From positions 9,678 through 45,988 of the forward strand of contig JAKCWW010000657.1 in the NCBI GenBank assembly GCA_026260175.1: a stretch of DNA of 36,311 nucleotides, in the 5' to 3' direction. The first letter of the stretch is position 1. Every line of letters starts with the position of its first letter. This DNA comes from Reticulitermes lucifugus (lineage: Eukaryota; Arthropoda; Insecta; Blattodea; Rhinotermitidae). Under the pieces are notes generated by a model. That model was given only the letters and a program-made list of their open reading frames with translations. It ran no database searches and was not told where the DNA came from. A program made the position numbers and the translations under genes. This document shows, in pieces, positions 1-11,900 of the stretch.

Positions 1-66
1 ATATGCAGATAACACCACTGACCCTGTGCTTTATATATAATATGCAGATAACACCACTGACCCAGT
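1..66. repeat. 39-bp tandem repeat, two copies
   Basis: The string ATATGCAGATAACACCACTG occurs at 1 and again at 40, giving a 39-bp period. It is intronic to the TMF1 gene and may be the tail of a longer array left of the window. Confidence 0.8.
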
Positions 67-125
67 GGTTTTTACCGGTATATAATTTTCAAAGCATGCA
101 GATGTTGGATTCTTACCTGTACCAG

Positions 126-382
126 GAGAGGTGCAGCAATTGCAGTGGGAGATGTCGAGGAGAGATGCAGAGAGAAATGCTCTGACAAGTGAACTGTCAC
201 AGCTGACTGCACGAGTTGAGGAGCAAGAAGCCTGCCTGAAGGAAGCAGAAACACTGCGCAGTCAGTTCCAGGACCTGCAACATAAATATGATGCCTTGCT
301 GCAGATGTATGGCGAAAAAGTGGAGGAGGCACAGGAGCTTCACCTGGATTTGGAGGATGTTAAGGAAATGTACAAGACTCAG
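126..382 (+). CDS. TMF1: TMF1 penultimate coding exon
   Basis: This exon encodes the conserved C-terminal coiled coil of the TMF domain. In frame it reads EVQQLQWEMSRRDAERNAL and continues to MYKTQ. It ends at CAG before GTGAGG, a strong donor. The acceptor is chosen as the CAG at 123-125, which follows a pyrimidine-rich TTCTTACCTGTACCAG. The frame stays open upstream of that, so an acceptor at the GCAG ending at 101 cannot be excluded. The last 84 codons (131-382) are secure. Confidence 0.85.
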
Positions 383-929
383 GTGAGGTGGCACCGACAT
401 CACTTACGTTGGAGTGGAAAGGTGTACTCCAATGGAGAGCACATATTTTTATATCTTTCACTATTTTACGCACCACTGCAATAATAATCGGGGGGTATGC
501 AGAATGACAATCTTTAACCTACAACACAAATCTATAAACTGCTACAATATAGTCATAGCCCAAATTTGTTCTTCTAGGAATCTGTATGTATTAGGTCTCC
601 ATATGATTCTGAATGATTTCTAGAACGTGTTTTATTAATATAATGTCACTGGGTTGATCATCTTACTAAATTAATATCTGTGTCCCAAAGTAAATTATGG
701 TGGCGAAGTGTAGTTGGTATTTATGTATGGAAAAGGTGTGATATTCAAGAATTCAACAGTAACATCCAGCAAACTATCAACTGATTTTTCTTTACATTAA
801 TTGAAGTCCCTTTGTGGTGTGACTGTTGAGTGAGCCTGTACTGTAATTGAAATGTACTGAGTTAAGCATGATGTTTAATAAACTGTGTTTCAGATTGATC
901 AGCTGCTGAAAAGGGAGCCTGCAGTGTGA
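126..929 (+). CDS. TMF1: TMF1-like golgin, C-terminal end (2 exons, 5' partial)
   Basis: This is the 3' end of a TATA element modulatory factor 1 homologue. TMF1 is a long coiled-coil Golgi protein (golgin) whose C-terminal domain is known to bind Rab6 and was first described as binding a TATA element. The join is 126-382 plus 894-929. The first exon reads as charged, heptad-rich coiled coil and carries the conserved tail LLQMYGEKVEEAQELHLDLE, DVKEMYKTQ. The second adds IDQLLKREPAV and a stop. From memory, the human protein has an almost identical LQMYGEKAEEAEELRLDLED block followed by VKNMYKTQIDELL at its very end. The intron is phase 0 with GT-AG ends. Upstream exons lie left of the window. 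The gene runs toward the minus-strand smg-1 about 20 kb away. The family is well supported; the left exon boundary is less so. Confidence 0.9.
894..929 (+). CDS. TMF1: TMF1 last coding exon
   Basis: A 12-codon exon follows the acceptor TGTGTTTCAG and reads IDQLLKREPAV plus TGA. It joins the previous exon in phase 0 to give MYKTQ-IDQLL, the sequence expected at the end of TMF1. It is too short to be found as an open reading frame and is called from the splice site and the family match. Confidence 0.87.
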   Translation: MDQLLKREPAV

Positions 930-1060
930 AATGTCTGAATGTATTGCAATGTGAGAAATAAATTAGATTTGTGTGCAGCCAGTTAGATGGTTAGACAGCC
1001 ATTGTGTTTATGCCCAGTTATGGCTTTGCTCGTTATGGAGCTAGTTAAAATAAAATATGT
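930..1060 (+). promoter_or_regulatory. TMF1 3' UTR with candidate polyadenylation signals
   Basis: AATAAA occurs at 957-962, only 28 bases after the stop codon, and again at 1049-1054. Either could end the TMF1 transcript. The sequence alone does not show which is used, or whether the UTR runs longer. Confidence 0.5.
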
Positions 1061-1920
1061 TTTTGTATACAGAAATTGCTATCAACAAAGTTTTGTTGGC
1101 CTATTGATAACATTTAACAGTAAAAAACGTTTGACTTGCAGATTGTTATGTAATTTAAATTATTTTCGTTGTTTATGTTTTGTTCTAAGATTGAATGTGT
1201 TGAACATCAGAGACCAGAAATACAAAGGAGAAAGAATTACAAGTACCTGTACTGAAATGATGATGTTAACCAAGAGAATGTATTTGGATATACACAAATA
1301 ACACTTGATTTTTGGGATCATTGTTTCTCTGAGGGCAAGTGATCTTTAAAAGCCTTAGGTTCAAGGTCTTCTTTAAGCAGTTGATAGTCATTCAGCTGAT
1401 CCAGACATTTTGCAGAGCCCAAAGGTTCATAAATTTGTCAATAAAGCTCACTACTGAACCTGAACCTATACCATTTCAGTCAGTTCATACTGTTTCAATC
1501 TATAATCATATCCAAGGTTTGAGTTCTTCACAGCAGTGTTGCTGAAGATTCGAGTCTGTTGCACAATACATTACCAATTGACATGGCATACACATCTTAG
1601 AAGACTGTACTCTTCTGTGTATATCTTCTGTATACGTTTTAATATTGTCCTTGCATTTGTACCAAAGCCTGCCAAGTAGTTTGGTCCCATAAAATTTTTC
1701 AACTAAATATTTTGTAACTACGTATCCTGCCCTGTGGCCCTTCTTAACGTAATTGGCCTAACATATTAAGTGAAGTTGACACATAATAAAATTTCTCATT
1801 TTGTAATTTTCTTCTCGTTTGTATTAGGTCTGAATATTCTCAGAATTGTATTCTGAACTGGCCACAATCTACATGTACTTTGAGGTTTTCATCATAGTGA
1901 GAATCTAGGTTGCAGTCTTT
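1061..1920. other. intergenic, nothing recognised
   Basis: AT-rich sequence with only short chance reading frames. No repeat family or RNA gene was recognised. It may include distal 3' UTR of TMF1. Confidence 0.5.
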
Positions 1921-1924
1921 TGGG

Positions 1925-2175
1925 TTCTAGCATCATGCAGTCTGACAGGTAGCTGTCATAGTAGTGGAGGAATTTGCTGCCTCAGTCTTCTTAGTAGTTA
2001 TGAGAAGTCAAAGTTTAATGTTGTCCCTTCTACCATACAGATGGTATCAGCAGGAACTTCCAAAATGTGTGTACCTACCCATGAGACTGTGTGATGTCAC
2101 AATGTGGCTGATCATAATCTCAACCCTCAGTCTTAAGTTTTTCCTGATTCAGAGACCAAGTTCCACACCCACATA
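1925..2175 (+). repeat. decayed dispersed repeat (TE debris)
   Basis: The reading frame here contains GRWYQQ-like and VYLPMRLCDVT stretches. These resemble a motif that recurs in spurious reading frames of transposon debris in termite and cockroach genomes. A related stretch appears at 34245-34420 (AGTATTTACCGGTCCACACA). The match is from memory and the copy is degenerate. No autonomous protein is encoded. Confidence 0.4.
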
Positions 2176-3080
2176 AAACAACAGCTAAAATTAAGAGTTT
2201 TATATGTTGTAATATTTAATGTTTTTCAGAACTGGACATGCATTAATTTCCCAATTTATTCATTTTCTTGTTTTAACAACTTCAAATTTCATATTGTTAG
2301 AATGCCTGAACCAAGATGTATGTGTAACGTGTATGGGAGAAACATGTCATGCACACATAATTTTGATCAGAAAACAAAGGAATAGACCACTTAGGGAACA
2401 CAGATAAGGATAATACTGTACTGAATATTATGAGAAATGGAGTGTGAAGGTGTGAACTGAATCTAATTGGCTCAGAATAGGCCCAGTGCTGAGCTTTTGT
2501 GTTCATGGTGATGGAACTCTTTGTTTCCATAAAATCATGGTGTTTGTTGGAGCTGAATGACTGTCAACTTTTTAGGTAAGGTTACCTGCATGGAGTTCAT
2601 TACTTTAAAATCACCGAGGTGTGGATTAATTTGTAACAGAGTCCTGGATTATTGTGACTGGAAGTAAAGAATGAAACACATGAATGGAACATGAGATAGA
2701 TATAGACAAAATATCAGGTTTAACCATTCAGTTTGTTATATGTCTGCTTACTTTATGCAGGTTGAGTAGTGGTCTTTTACTCTTTTTGATACTTGATATT
2801 TTATTCAGCATTCCACAAGATCCATTACAATATTGGATATGAAACAAGTCATAATATAAATAAGAAGACTTCAAGCATGCATATTAGTACAACTCAGAGG
2901 TTCTGAAAGAGATTTGTCATGGAGAATGTATGTGGGGAACTTGCATTTATCTATTTATCCATTTTCTAAGGAGTATGAACAGTAGAAAAATATTAATACA
3001 TTTTAGGCATGTCAAGCCTGATGGAAGAAAGGTAAAGATTTTGCTCTCCACACCATGAAGGCATGCAGGAGGAGTAGAGA
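2176..3080. other. intergenic, nothing recognised
   Basis: AT-rich, with no convincing gene or repeat signal found on either strand. Confidence 0.5.
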
Positions 3081-3084
3081 TGTA

Positions 3085-3312
3085 GCACCACTCATTCTTA
3101 TCATTGGCACTAGATAGAGGTGAGCAGTTAACTACACACCCTGGCCACTTTACTCCCATGATAGAACCCCTGTACCCATTCAAAAGGAAACTGGGTGAGC
3201 CCCAGAGCCCATCTTCACATTTTGGAGAAGAGAAAAATCTCTTGGCCAAGCCGGGATGCGAATCTTTGATCATCCAGCCCATAGCCTAGTCTCTATACTG
3301 ATCATGCTATCT
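3085..3312 (-). mobile_element. tRNA-derived SINE copy (minus orientation)
   Basis: Read on the minus strand, this starts with a tRNA-like head containing a degenerate B box (GATTCGCATCCC). It continues with GAGATTTTTCTCTTCTCCAA and a body shared with the copy at 21955-22205 (CTCTGGGGCTCACC, then GGGAGTAAAGTGGCC). The shared order of head and body marks one SINE family. The copy is diverged and probably inactive. Confidence 0.7.
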
Positions 3313-3715
3313 GACTTAGTTTGAAATGGGACAGCAATTCATAAAACCATCAAGAATTGAGATAAGAACAGGAATGAACTAGAATTGTGACCAGCTGGCT
3401 CCAGTCACAGACCTGTAACATGGCATTACCAATATTGAGATGAGTTTGTGGTCAAAGGAATGACGTCTTGAATCCACATGCAGAAATAAAGAAAGATGTA
3501 GTATGAGCAAAGAAAGTGAGAGAACAGAATTTTTTGACAGGTTGATTCCCATTAGAATTTTCAGCTATTACAGTTGTGATGTACTGGGTAGTTTGCACAT
3601 TAATGTGCAAAGCAAATGCAGTTACCAGAAATTTTCAGAGTTCAAGAGTGAAAAATTGAGGTTGCAATCAAGATACATTTTTGGCTTGATTCAAGTGGAA
3701 AATCTGAGATATGTG
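3313..3715. other. intergenic, nothing recognised
   Basis: A plus-strand open frame of 139 codons starts at 3503. It has no recognisable domain and runs through the transposon at 3716-3880, so it is not called as a gene. Confidence 0.5.
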
Positions 3716-3880
3716 CAGGGGTGCACAAATCCCAGGTGCCAGCTCACCATGGCAACAAAATTTTGTATGGTGATGCCTGATATTTGTATATCCTCAGTAT
3801 TGAACTGGCATCTTGTCACCCTTCTGGCACCTAGAATTTTGAGGTGGCTCCCATATTTCTTGAAAATTTGTGCACCCCTG
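3716..3880. mobile_element. hAT-like MITE, copy 1 (165 bp)
   Basis: The element begins CAGGGGTGCACAAATCCCAG and ends AATTTGTGCACCCCTG, so the ends are inverted repeats of the CAGGGG...CCCCTG type seen in hAT-superfamily elements. A second copy of exactly the same length lies at 27820-27984 and shares the interior stretch TCTGGCACCTAGAATTTTGA. No transposase is encoded. A clear 8-bp target duplication could not be seen, so the superfamily call rests on the termini. Confidence 0.7.
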
Positions 3881-4927
3881 GAATTGTCTTTATGCTTTAT
3901 GATAAGTTTATCTTTTATATAGAATACATTATTAAAAAATAGGTGCACTTTATAGTTAAGTTTATTGCTCTATTATAATCACAGTGTGTCACAAAACAAA
4001 AAGACAATATCCTTAGTGTGCCCTGAACACCGAAAGACTGAAAATTTACCGGAGAAATAGCGTGGAGAGGCAGGCTCAAATCTGAACACTTGTCTTTATC
4101 TACTGCCAAGGTCTACAAAGAGTGGAGCTTTTACCTTCACATCTGCCGTACATCTTCGTGTTGTGGTGCCTCGACACAGAGGCTGCTTTCCCTGTGGCAT
4201 GGTTAAAACTCTTTATCTGTAAGGTACAGAAATAAGACATTGACTGAAAGTGTGTTGGCAGTTATGAAGTTTCATTTCCATCATATTCCTCGCATTTTGG
4301 CTTGTACTGAACTGGGAAAAGAAACAGTCCCACTCTTAGAACCTCTGATATGAAGTTTGGGCCCTGAGGTTTTGTTTTTATCTCCTCAGAGCAATATGTC
4401 CATGTTATGTCTTCCTGTTGCTGTGTTTATTGATCGATTGTCAGTTGCTGCATTAGCATTGACATGTCAGCAACTCAATATTTATTCACTCCTTTACTCC
4501 ATTTATGGGAGAAGCAGGTCTTCTCCAGTGCAGTTAACATCAAGATTTATTCCTCAGGACACACAGAAAAATAATAGAATTTTGGGAAATTCTGATACCA
4601 CAAATCCTGTAGTAATTATAGAAAACACTTATATAATAGTAGTAAATGTACATTCATAAAGAAAAGGGATAAATTTTAGTCTAATACCTTGTAGTTGTAA
4701 TGTCAGCCATCCTGGTATCAGTGAATCGGAATAGAAATGGAAGGTAAATTTGTGTATTACCTCAAAAGCAATGTAAATTTGTACCATTTTTGAGTCCAGT
4801 CTTAAGCTCAATCACCATCCAAAATTTGTGGTGCGTGACATTTACTCTACTTTGAGAATACTGGTTAAACCAATATGAAATATTAATACAAATTCACTAA
4901 ATAAGATACCTCCCCATAAGTATGAAT
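3881..4927. other. intergenic, nothing recognised
   Basis: AT-rich, with short chance open frames only. Confidence 0.5.
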
Positions 4928-5088
4928 TTAACCTTTAGCATATGGTCTTTAAAATTCCAGTTTTCTGCTACGGTCTGAGCACTATTCAATTTAAAATGCC
5001 TCCTGTGGGACAGTTTTTTCCCCTTTTTGGACGAAAAGGGTGTGCATTTAATGGGACAAATTTGTCCTGTTCGCCTGTTAAAGGTTAA
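4928..5088. mobile_element. TTAA-bounded MITE (161 bp)
   Basis: The element starts TTAACCTTTAGCA and ends TGTTAAAGGTTAA, giving inverted termini with TTAA at both outer edges. This is the pattern left by piggyBac-type elements, which insert at and duplicate TTAA. The interior has no credible transposase. Confidence 0.6.
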
Positions 5089-5148
5089 AGACTTATATCT
5101 ATTAATAATGACGTGTGATTTCAAAATTCTGCCGTGGTGAAAATGAGA

Positions 5149-5253
5149 TCTTCACTGTTCTGGCATGTTACACAATGTAGATTGGTAGTTTGTCCTGAAA
5201 CGTCAGTAACTAACTATCAATATATGCTGCGTAACATCCCAGAAGAGTGAAGA
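5149..5253. mobile_element. foldback element with 23-bp inverted termini
   Basis: The left arm 5149-5171 (TCTTCACTGTTCTGGCATGT...) and the right arm 5231-5253 are reverse complements at 21 of 23 positions. Read on the minus strand, the interior holds TTACTGACGTTTC, the core also present at 34760-34870 and 35918-36010. The element can fold into a hairpin and looks like a short non-autonomous transposon. Confidence 0.7.
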
Positions 5254-5487
5254 CCTAATAATGACATATGACACTGACAGGAGATGCTACCAAATTTCTG
5301 TTTCAGCATCATTTATGGAGATATTAACGAAAGTACAGTGTGTGCCCCACTACTAAGAAACTTCAAAAAGCTAGCAGAATTATCATTTCTTACTCCTTAT
5401 ACACATTTTGATTCCAGTTAGTTTACTGTTGGTCCTATGTGAGGACTGCATTATGCACTGTGTTAACTGATTTTGTCATTAGGCTTA
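5254..5487. other. intergenic, nothing recognised
   Basis: Short AT-rich spacer between two small transposon copies. Confidence 0.5.
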
Positions 5488-5715
5488 TTAACCTTTTAAA
5501 CCTAGTGGCTAGTATGTGTACCACCAGGTTTGACACTAACTCTTCATTTTGCCTGCATATTATATTTAGGTGTTCCATATGACTCTCACAGTAAATAGCC
5601 ATTATTCACCTATTGACTGATTAGTGTTTCTCAAGGAAGCACACTGTATTTTGTATGAGGTACAAACTGAATCCTAATACAAAATGTAGATTAATTTCAG
5701 TTTTCAATGAGTTAA
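5488..5715. mobile_element. TTAA-bounded MITE, family B copy 1 (228 bp)
   Basis: It starts TTAACCTTTTAAACC and ends GAGTTAA. Its interior aligns with the copy at 13985-14226: CTAGTGGCTAG then TGTACCACCAGGTTT, an ATTTTGCC stretch, AAGCACACTGT and a TGAGGTA block occur in the same order and spacing. Two similar copies in one window show it is a dispersed family. Confidence 0.7.
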
Positions 5716-6058
5716 GTACATGTTTTACTTTAATTTTCAAGACTCCTTTGGCTTGAGATGAAAGGTCACAGTGCCCTCACCCCAATAGATGATCACAAGA
5801 ACCATTCCAGTCCCATGTCTGTCCCTCAGGGGGCCGTACTTACCTGATATATCACTGGCTGGTAAATTTAAAGTTTTCAAATTTCCAGTCTGGTTACAAA
5901 ACATACGCACCAAAATTTATACAAATTATGGCTAGAAAGGACATAACCCATATACTAACAAGTGACTGGAACTGCCTCAGTATGTTGCTAGCCAGTACCT
6001 GTTGAGTTCAGTCAAGGCAGACACTCTGTCCTGCTACTTCTTCAAGCACAAGTGTGAT
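5716..6058. other. intergenic, nothing recognised
   Basis: No gene recognised. It directly precedes a SINE and may contain an older unidentified repeat. Confidence 0.4.
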
Positions 6059-6352
6059 GTTTAGCTCAGTCATTGCAGTGTCTATGCTACAGGCCATAGT
6101 ACCAGAGAATCAGGATTCAGTTCCTAGCAGGGGCAAACATGACTGGCTCAGGTCCACGCAGCTTCATGCTTAATGGGAACCAGTGGCTCTTTCCCTCGGT
6201 GTAAAGCAGCTGTGGTGTGAAGCTGACCATTTACATCTAGCAAATAAGTTCAGAAAGACTGGAGCCATACCTCCATTGATCTTGATGGCATGGTTAATTA
6301 TTTCAGCACAGGGACAACTTTACCTTTACAAATGTAATAATGTTTCATCCCC
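6059..6352 (+). mobile_element. tRNA-derived SINE copy
   Basis: The head reads TTAGCTCAGTCATTGCAGTG, as a tRNA A-box region, followed by a degenerate B box AGGATTCAGTTCCT about 55 bases on. The body (CTCTTTCCCTCGGTGTAAAG) matches the body of the minus-strand copies at 21955 and 3085. The tail GGCATGG...ACAGGGACAACTTTACC matches the tail at 27405-27455. It is SINE sequence and not a functional tRNA gene. Confidence 0.7.
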
Positions 6353-8045
6353 ATATGATTTGGCTGCCTATTTTGAACAGGTAATGCTAAAATGGGGTTT
6401 AAAAAGAAAGCAGATGAGAAAGATGCATGGAATTTGTATCCAGTTTGAAATTTATATTAACTGCGCATTTAATTCTAACAAATAATTAGAAATATTCTGA
6501 AACACCACTGACTGTGCTTGTTACCCCGTAAGACCTCCTACATTAAATTACAGGAACTAATATTCTCTATAGTTATAACCTTGATCAGTGATGATTAAAA
6601 AGTAGAGTAATGTATACAGAACTATATTTCTATCATCAAGGCTTGAAAAACATGGTCACCACTCACCTCAGTTGGATTGAACTCGAACTGGCAAGCAGGA
6701 ATGGTCATTTATATTAACAGGTCACATATGCACCATTTGTGCATAGGAGGCAACATTATCTGTGGGGAAAAAAATGCATCTGATAACAGAAATCACAACT
6801 GTATAACTGTTTCAATATCACTTTTTTTAATTTTAATTCAGGAGCTGAATAGGAGCAAAAGGCCTCACTAATTTATCACACTTTCCTTTAAGTATTTTTC
6901 CAGACCATTCTGTTATCATGAACTTTTCATTGGTTCCACTTATGCACTTCAAGACTTTTTTTTTATAAATTAAATTTTATTTCAGAAACATTCATTAATA
7001 AAAACAGATTGTGCTATTGTGGAGAGATTTACAATTTGAGCGCCTTAAAAAGTAAAAGTATGTTTCGAAATTGTTTCAGGTACTTTTAAAAAAGGCTTTG
7101 GGGTGGCAAATAAATATCTAGTTTGGTGAGCAGGACTTGTCAGAATTTTTCAAACCCAGCTTATCAGCTTATGCTTCAAATATTATGGTTTATCCTGATA
7201 GATTTTCGGTGGGTCACCTCGGTCATGAGGATAAATACCCTTTGCTTCATCTCTTAAAATTATAGCTCACATTTTTAACCAAAATTATTAATTTTCAAAA
7301 AAACTAATAGCTATAACAGTGGACAGACAGGAATCATAAATGCAGTTTGAAATGGTGCACTGTGGTTCTGGTTTACATGACTGGAAGACACTGGTTGCAC
7401 TCCTCACTCCACAATCATTCAATTAAACCAATCTGAAACGAAATTAATTTACATGTGTGCCATATCACAGTACACAATTCTCAGTCTTGTTACATTACTG
7501 TCAGGTAATGAATTTTCTCAGGTCCTGAGAAATATTACCTCTCCAACTAGTCAGTCACGTGTTTCAGTGATCTGTTGAACATCCCCCGCTCCCTTCTGCC
7601 ATGTTCTTAATATATAGCGAAGGTTTTTATTTTTTCTTCGGAGCACATATAAATCCAGCAGCACAGATCTGTTAATTGTTAAGGCCTAAAAATATTGTTA
7701 AAGTAAAACTGCTGATTTGCTAGTATCAGATGGTTGGTTTTTACAATCTGTTGGAATAGTGACCATACCAGGTTCAGCAGTGTGAACTATTTACCATACT
7801 GTTTCCTAGGACCTTACATTTTAAATTGTGTTGGTAATTCTACTCTTTCACCAAATTATTATCATAAGCAACCCACTGCACTTAAAGTGTTGCAAGGGTA
7901 TTAAACATTTAAAAATACATTAATTATCAAATCCATAGTTTGGTGTATTAGATACAGTATATGAAAAAATATTCAAAGTTCGTAACTTTCTTCAGGATAT
8001 TTCCATGTTGACTACAGCTTCTAATCCTTTTAATTCATGCTGTAT
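6353..8045. other. intergenic, nothing recognised
   Basis: AT-rich with T-rich runs (for example near 6958-6965). No protein, RNA gene or clear repeat recognised. Confidence 0.5.
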
Positions 8046-8116
8046 CTAGAACGGTTCTGGGGTTCACTGAGCTTCCTATCTTTTGGGCGTGTTTCACCAG
8101 GGATAAAATGCACAAG
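8046..8116 (-). repeat. SINE fragment
   Basis: TCTGGGGTTCACTGAGCTTC followed by TTTCACCAGGGATAAAATG matches, in order, the reverse complement of the SINE body at 35316-35390 (GGGTTGACTCAGCCTC, then CCCTGGGGGTAAAGGCGG). Only this block is recognisable, so it is a fragment. Confidence 0.55.
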
Positions 8117-8365
8117 GGACTAGCACCCAATGGATAGAAGGATCGGCCCCAGAGGTGGTCCGAATGTGGTCTTGTAAGACTTGTGTGTCAATGTAACACA
8201 TCTGTTTTTGTTCCTCTTATTTTTTTAATGCTGGATTGAAGTTACACAAATCGGAGTTTTATGAATATGTCATGATAGTATTATGTATTTGTGTAGTTCT
8301 AACTGCACCACTGCTGGAAACAGGAGACGTCCAAACCACGAATCAAAACTCAACAAGCCAAATCT

Positions 8366-8916
8366 ATTTCAGGTTGACATTTTATCAGCATGATAATTAA
8401 TTCTGAGGCTATTTAATGACACTGTTGCCAATGTGTAGTGTCAAGGCTGTATAATGATGATTATGAATGATGGGGTGATAAGGGTTTGTCAAGAGGCATT
8501 TGTGGACATCTTGAAGGTACTATTCCAGCACTGCCAAGAAAATTGAGGGAATGATAAAAAATCACTAGTAATATGGCCAAGAATCCAACTACCTCCTGAA
8601 TACCAAATGTGAAGCAGAAGTGCCAATCACTACACCGTGAAATTCGGTTACAACTTTTTGTCTCCAACTTACACTCCAAAATGGCATGAAGTTGTTACAA
8701 CAGCACGACACAATCTTATAAGCCACAAGACTTGTGAATTTAGGGCAACTTGACAGACTGCTTTACTGAAATGTATCTTAGTATTCATGTTTGTGTGTTG
8801 TCATGGCTATCCATTCTGTTGTCTAGAATATTGTTGACATTTTAAAAACAAATGCTGTATTTATCATGTGAACTGTGGCAGCCTGGTTGTTTCCGCTACA
8901 AATGTCAACCTGAAAT
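8366..8916. repeat. 17-bp perfect inverted repeat, 517 bp apart
   Basis: ATTTCAGGTTGACATTT at 8366-8382 is the exact reverse complement of 8900-8916. The match does not extend clearly in either direction. It could be the ends of an old transposon or part of a dispersed repeat. No coding capacity was recognised between the arms. Confidence 0.5.
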
Positions 8917-11900
8917 GATTATGTTTTTAATGCTTTATCTGGGAGTGCAACCAACTGGCAACTGGAAGCAGTGATCCTATATTTAAGACACATTAAAAAA
9001 TTACAGAGTACCGAACAGTTGTTTTCATATTAATGATACTAGGTTTCTGCAGCCGCTTTGGAAGCCCATAGCTCCTTAAATATAAAACATATGTTTTTAT
9101 ACTGCCATCCAACAATTTCTGACACAAAGATAGACTTTCCTGGAACTCTGTACAACTTCATGCCGCTAGAGTATTGTATGCCACAGCCACCATGTGCAGC
9201 CCAAGACAGAAACAGAGCTGTCCCTGGCACACATTGTTTTCTGAAGGTACATCCTGTTAAAATTCTGATACAAATGAAACCATTCATGCAATCTAAAACT
9301 GTGCTTGTATTATTTTACTTCTCAAAATAGAAGCCAAATACTGAATGGTGAAGTAACTGAAGGGGCAGCACACTTACATGAAACCTAGTTGCTCTTGGTT
9401 CCTTGTGGATTTTTCAGCACAGCCTGGTGGGATTCTAGTGGACTGTCAATTGGTTTGCTCCAGGTGGTTTTATTTAGAGTTTTATATTTGCCTGTGATAT
9501 CGTTCCTTGTTGAGAATTTTTTAAAAGACAGAAACTTACCTCTGTGAGAGAAGTTTCTTCTATATATATAATAGCGGTGTAGGATAAGAATGTGGCATGT
9601 CACGTTACTGAAATGATCCAGTACATATAAAACACAGTGTTTACAAAATTATATGAGCAACTGAGAGGCAAAGTGGTGTCAGTCAGTCAGTCTTGCAAGA
9701 AAAATGAGGTATTTGTTTACACAGTATCAAAACACTCAGACCCATGAACAGGTGAAAGAGTGTAAGTCATAGTTACTAATTTACCCCTCAGAGGACAGCA
9801 CATATGAAGGTAGGTAAATGACAGTCCTATGGCACTGAACAGGCAAGGCAGTGAAATTTCTCCAAATGAACAAAACATGACTTACACCACATTGCCTCTC
9901 AGGGTCTCACATATCAAAGAACTTTTACTTAATATTGTAAAATGGAAATGGAATCATTTGGTTCTTTATATGTGAGTAATAAATGTATATTGCAATGGAA
10001 TATTTATAAAGTGTTGATATTACATATAATGGGTACTCCGGTCAATAAATCAATATACTGTTGAGAGATTTGTTTTTAACTTTCATTTTCTATCCCTGCA
10101 GTCCTAAAGTGTTCCCAGTACCGTCCATGAATAATAAGTAACAAACAAGTAGCTGACCAGGAAAACAAGTTCTAGTGTGAACCTTCTTGTAAGCTACAAA
10201 CCAGCGAAACAACTCACTTGTAACAACCAACTCTATGGAGCAGGGCCCATCTTGAGAATAATTGATCAAGAAATTCCCTGCCTCTTATGGAACTAAAGGT
10301 TCGTTATTGTATTCACAATAGCCCACCACTAGTTTCTATCTTGAGGTATATGAACCCAATCAACACCTCCACATACTATTTACTTAAGATCCATTCTAAT
10401 ATTATCCTCCCATGTACTCCACCTCCAAAGTGGTCTCTTCCTTTCAGGCTGACAAAAAATACTGTTTGCATTTTTTCTGTCTCCCATGCATATTACACAC
10501 CCCACCCATCTCACTCATTTACTTGATTCCCTAATATACATTAAAATCTGACAATGTAAATCTGAAAGGTTCACGACCAGAGACCAGGACAAGATCCAAT
10601 CCAGGGCCATTTCCATCTAGTTTACACCTCTGCAACTTACTTACTGACTTAAGATCAACTTCAAGTTCTGACTTAAAGACAAATTTAACCTCCAAAACTC
10701 TCCACATATTTATTTTCCCCTTCCAAACTATGAACCCAGCCCAGCTCAGCTCAACATCTGTGGTTTAAATAACATATTTGGTGTTCATAACTGACTTAAT
10801 AAATTACGAGGAAGTCTTTTCAGCCGATCAGCCACACTGATATGGAGAAATAATTCAGAATTAGTCCCTAACGGTGGAAACAGACAAGGTCTATGTAATG
10901 CTGGATCTTACTCTGAATGGGTGCAGCTATCACAAAAATGTTATTGCATTCAACTGTCATGAATATTTTAATATGATTTTATAAATGAATGAATGAAATA
11001 TCATGGAGTAGAACTTAAAAATGAAAGATGACTTTTTCTCTGAGCTTTTTTTTAATGAAGTGCATAAAGTGGGAGTACACATATTTTTGTTCAGTCAATG
11101 TAATTTTGGGTTGTGTTCACCCAATACAATCCCCTCTTTACTTGATAATAAAACTAAACATCAAATTTTTCTAATAATAAAATAAAAGTACATACTATAA
11201 AATGCAGATGCCTTACCAAAAAAAAAATCATTTTGACATGGTTTAAAGTGAACAAACTACAAGGAAAATTAATTTTCGGTAAGCATATCTAGTGTAATTA
11301 GCTTCGCCACGAAAGATTTATGTTTGCAGTTAGTAAACATCAAGGCTAACGAGGTTTACAAACTTCATGTTTCGATATTTCCACGTTTGTTATGTTACAT
11401 AAATCATGATATTCCATGATAACTTTGAGACACACTAAGAAAAATAAGGGCAAATGGGCCTTTGACAAGATTCATCTTTATTATAGCTGCAAAAAGAAAA
11501 GAGAAAATGTAACAGTACCATGTCCACAAGATGTTAAAAGTTGGAAATACATGTTCATTACATTTTAACACACAAAACAAATGTTGATACCTATCACAGG
11601 ACATCACAAACCATTACTACTGTCACCTGTTCCCTTGTTCAGAAGGCATTACCATACCCAACCTCTTCAGCATAAGCCATTACGAAGCCAGGCATGACAT
11701 GTTCTAATTCCCATCACATACCATAACCTATACTGGACATCTGCAACCCTAATACATCACATTTCCTACAAACCTTGGCATATTTATTGTTTTTCAAATT
11801 CAATGAATATAAATCTATACCAACAAGAAAGGGAAAGGATAATTATGGATACAAGTGGAGTCAGGAAAGAAATTACACCATACTTACAAAAATTACTACA

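Noticed and set aside
3503..3922. 139-codon plus-strand open frame
   Set aside because: It has no recognisable domain and its second half is the hAT-like MITE at 3716-3880. Composition is like the surrounding intergenic DNA.
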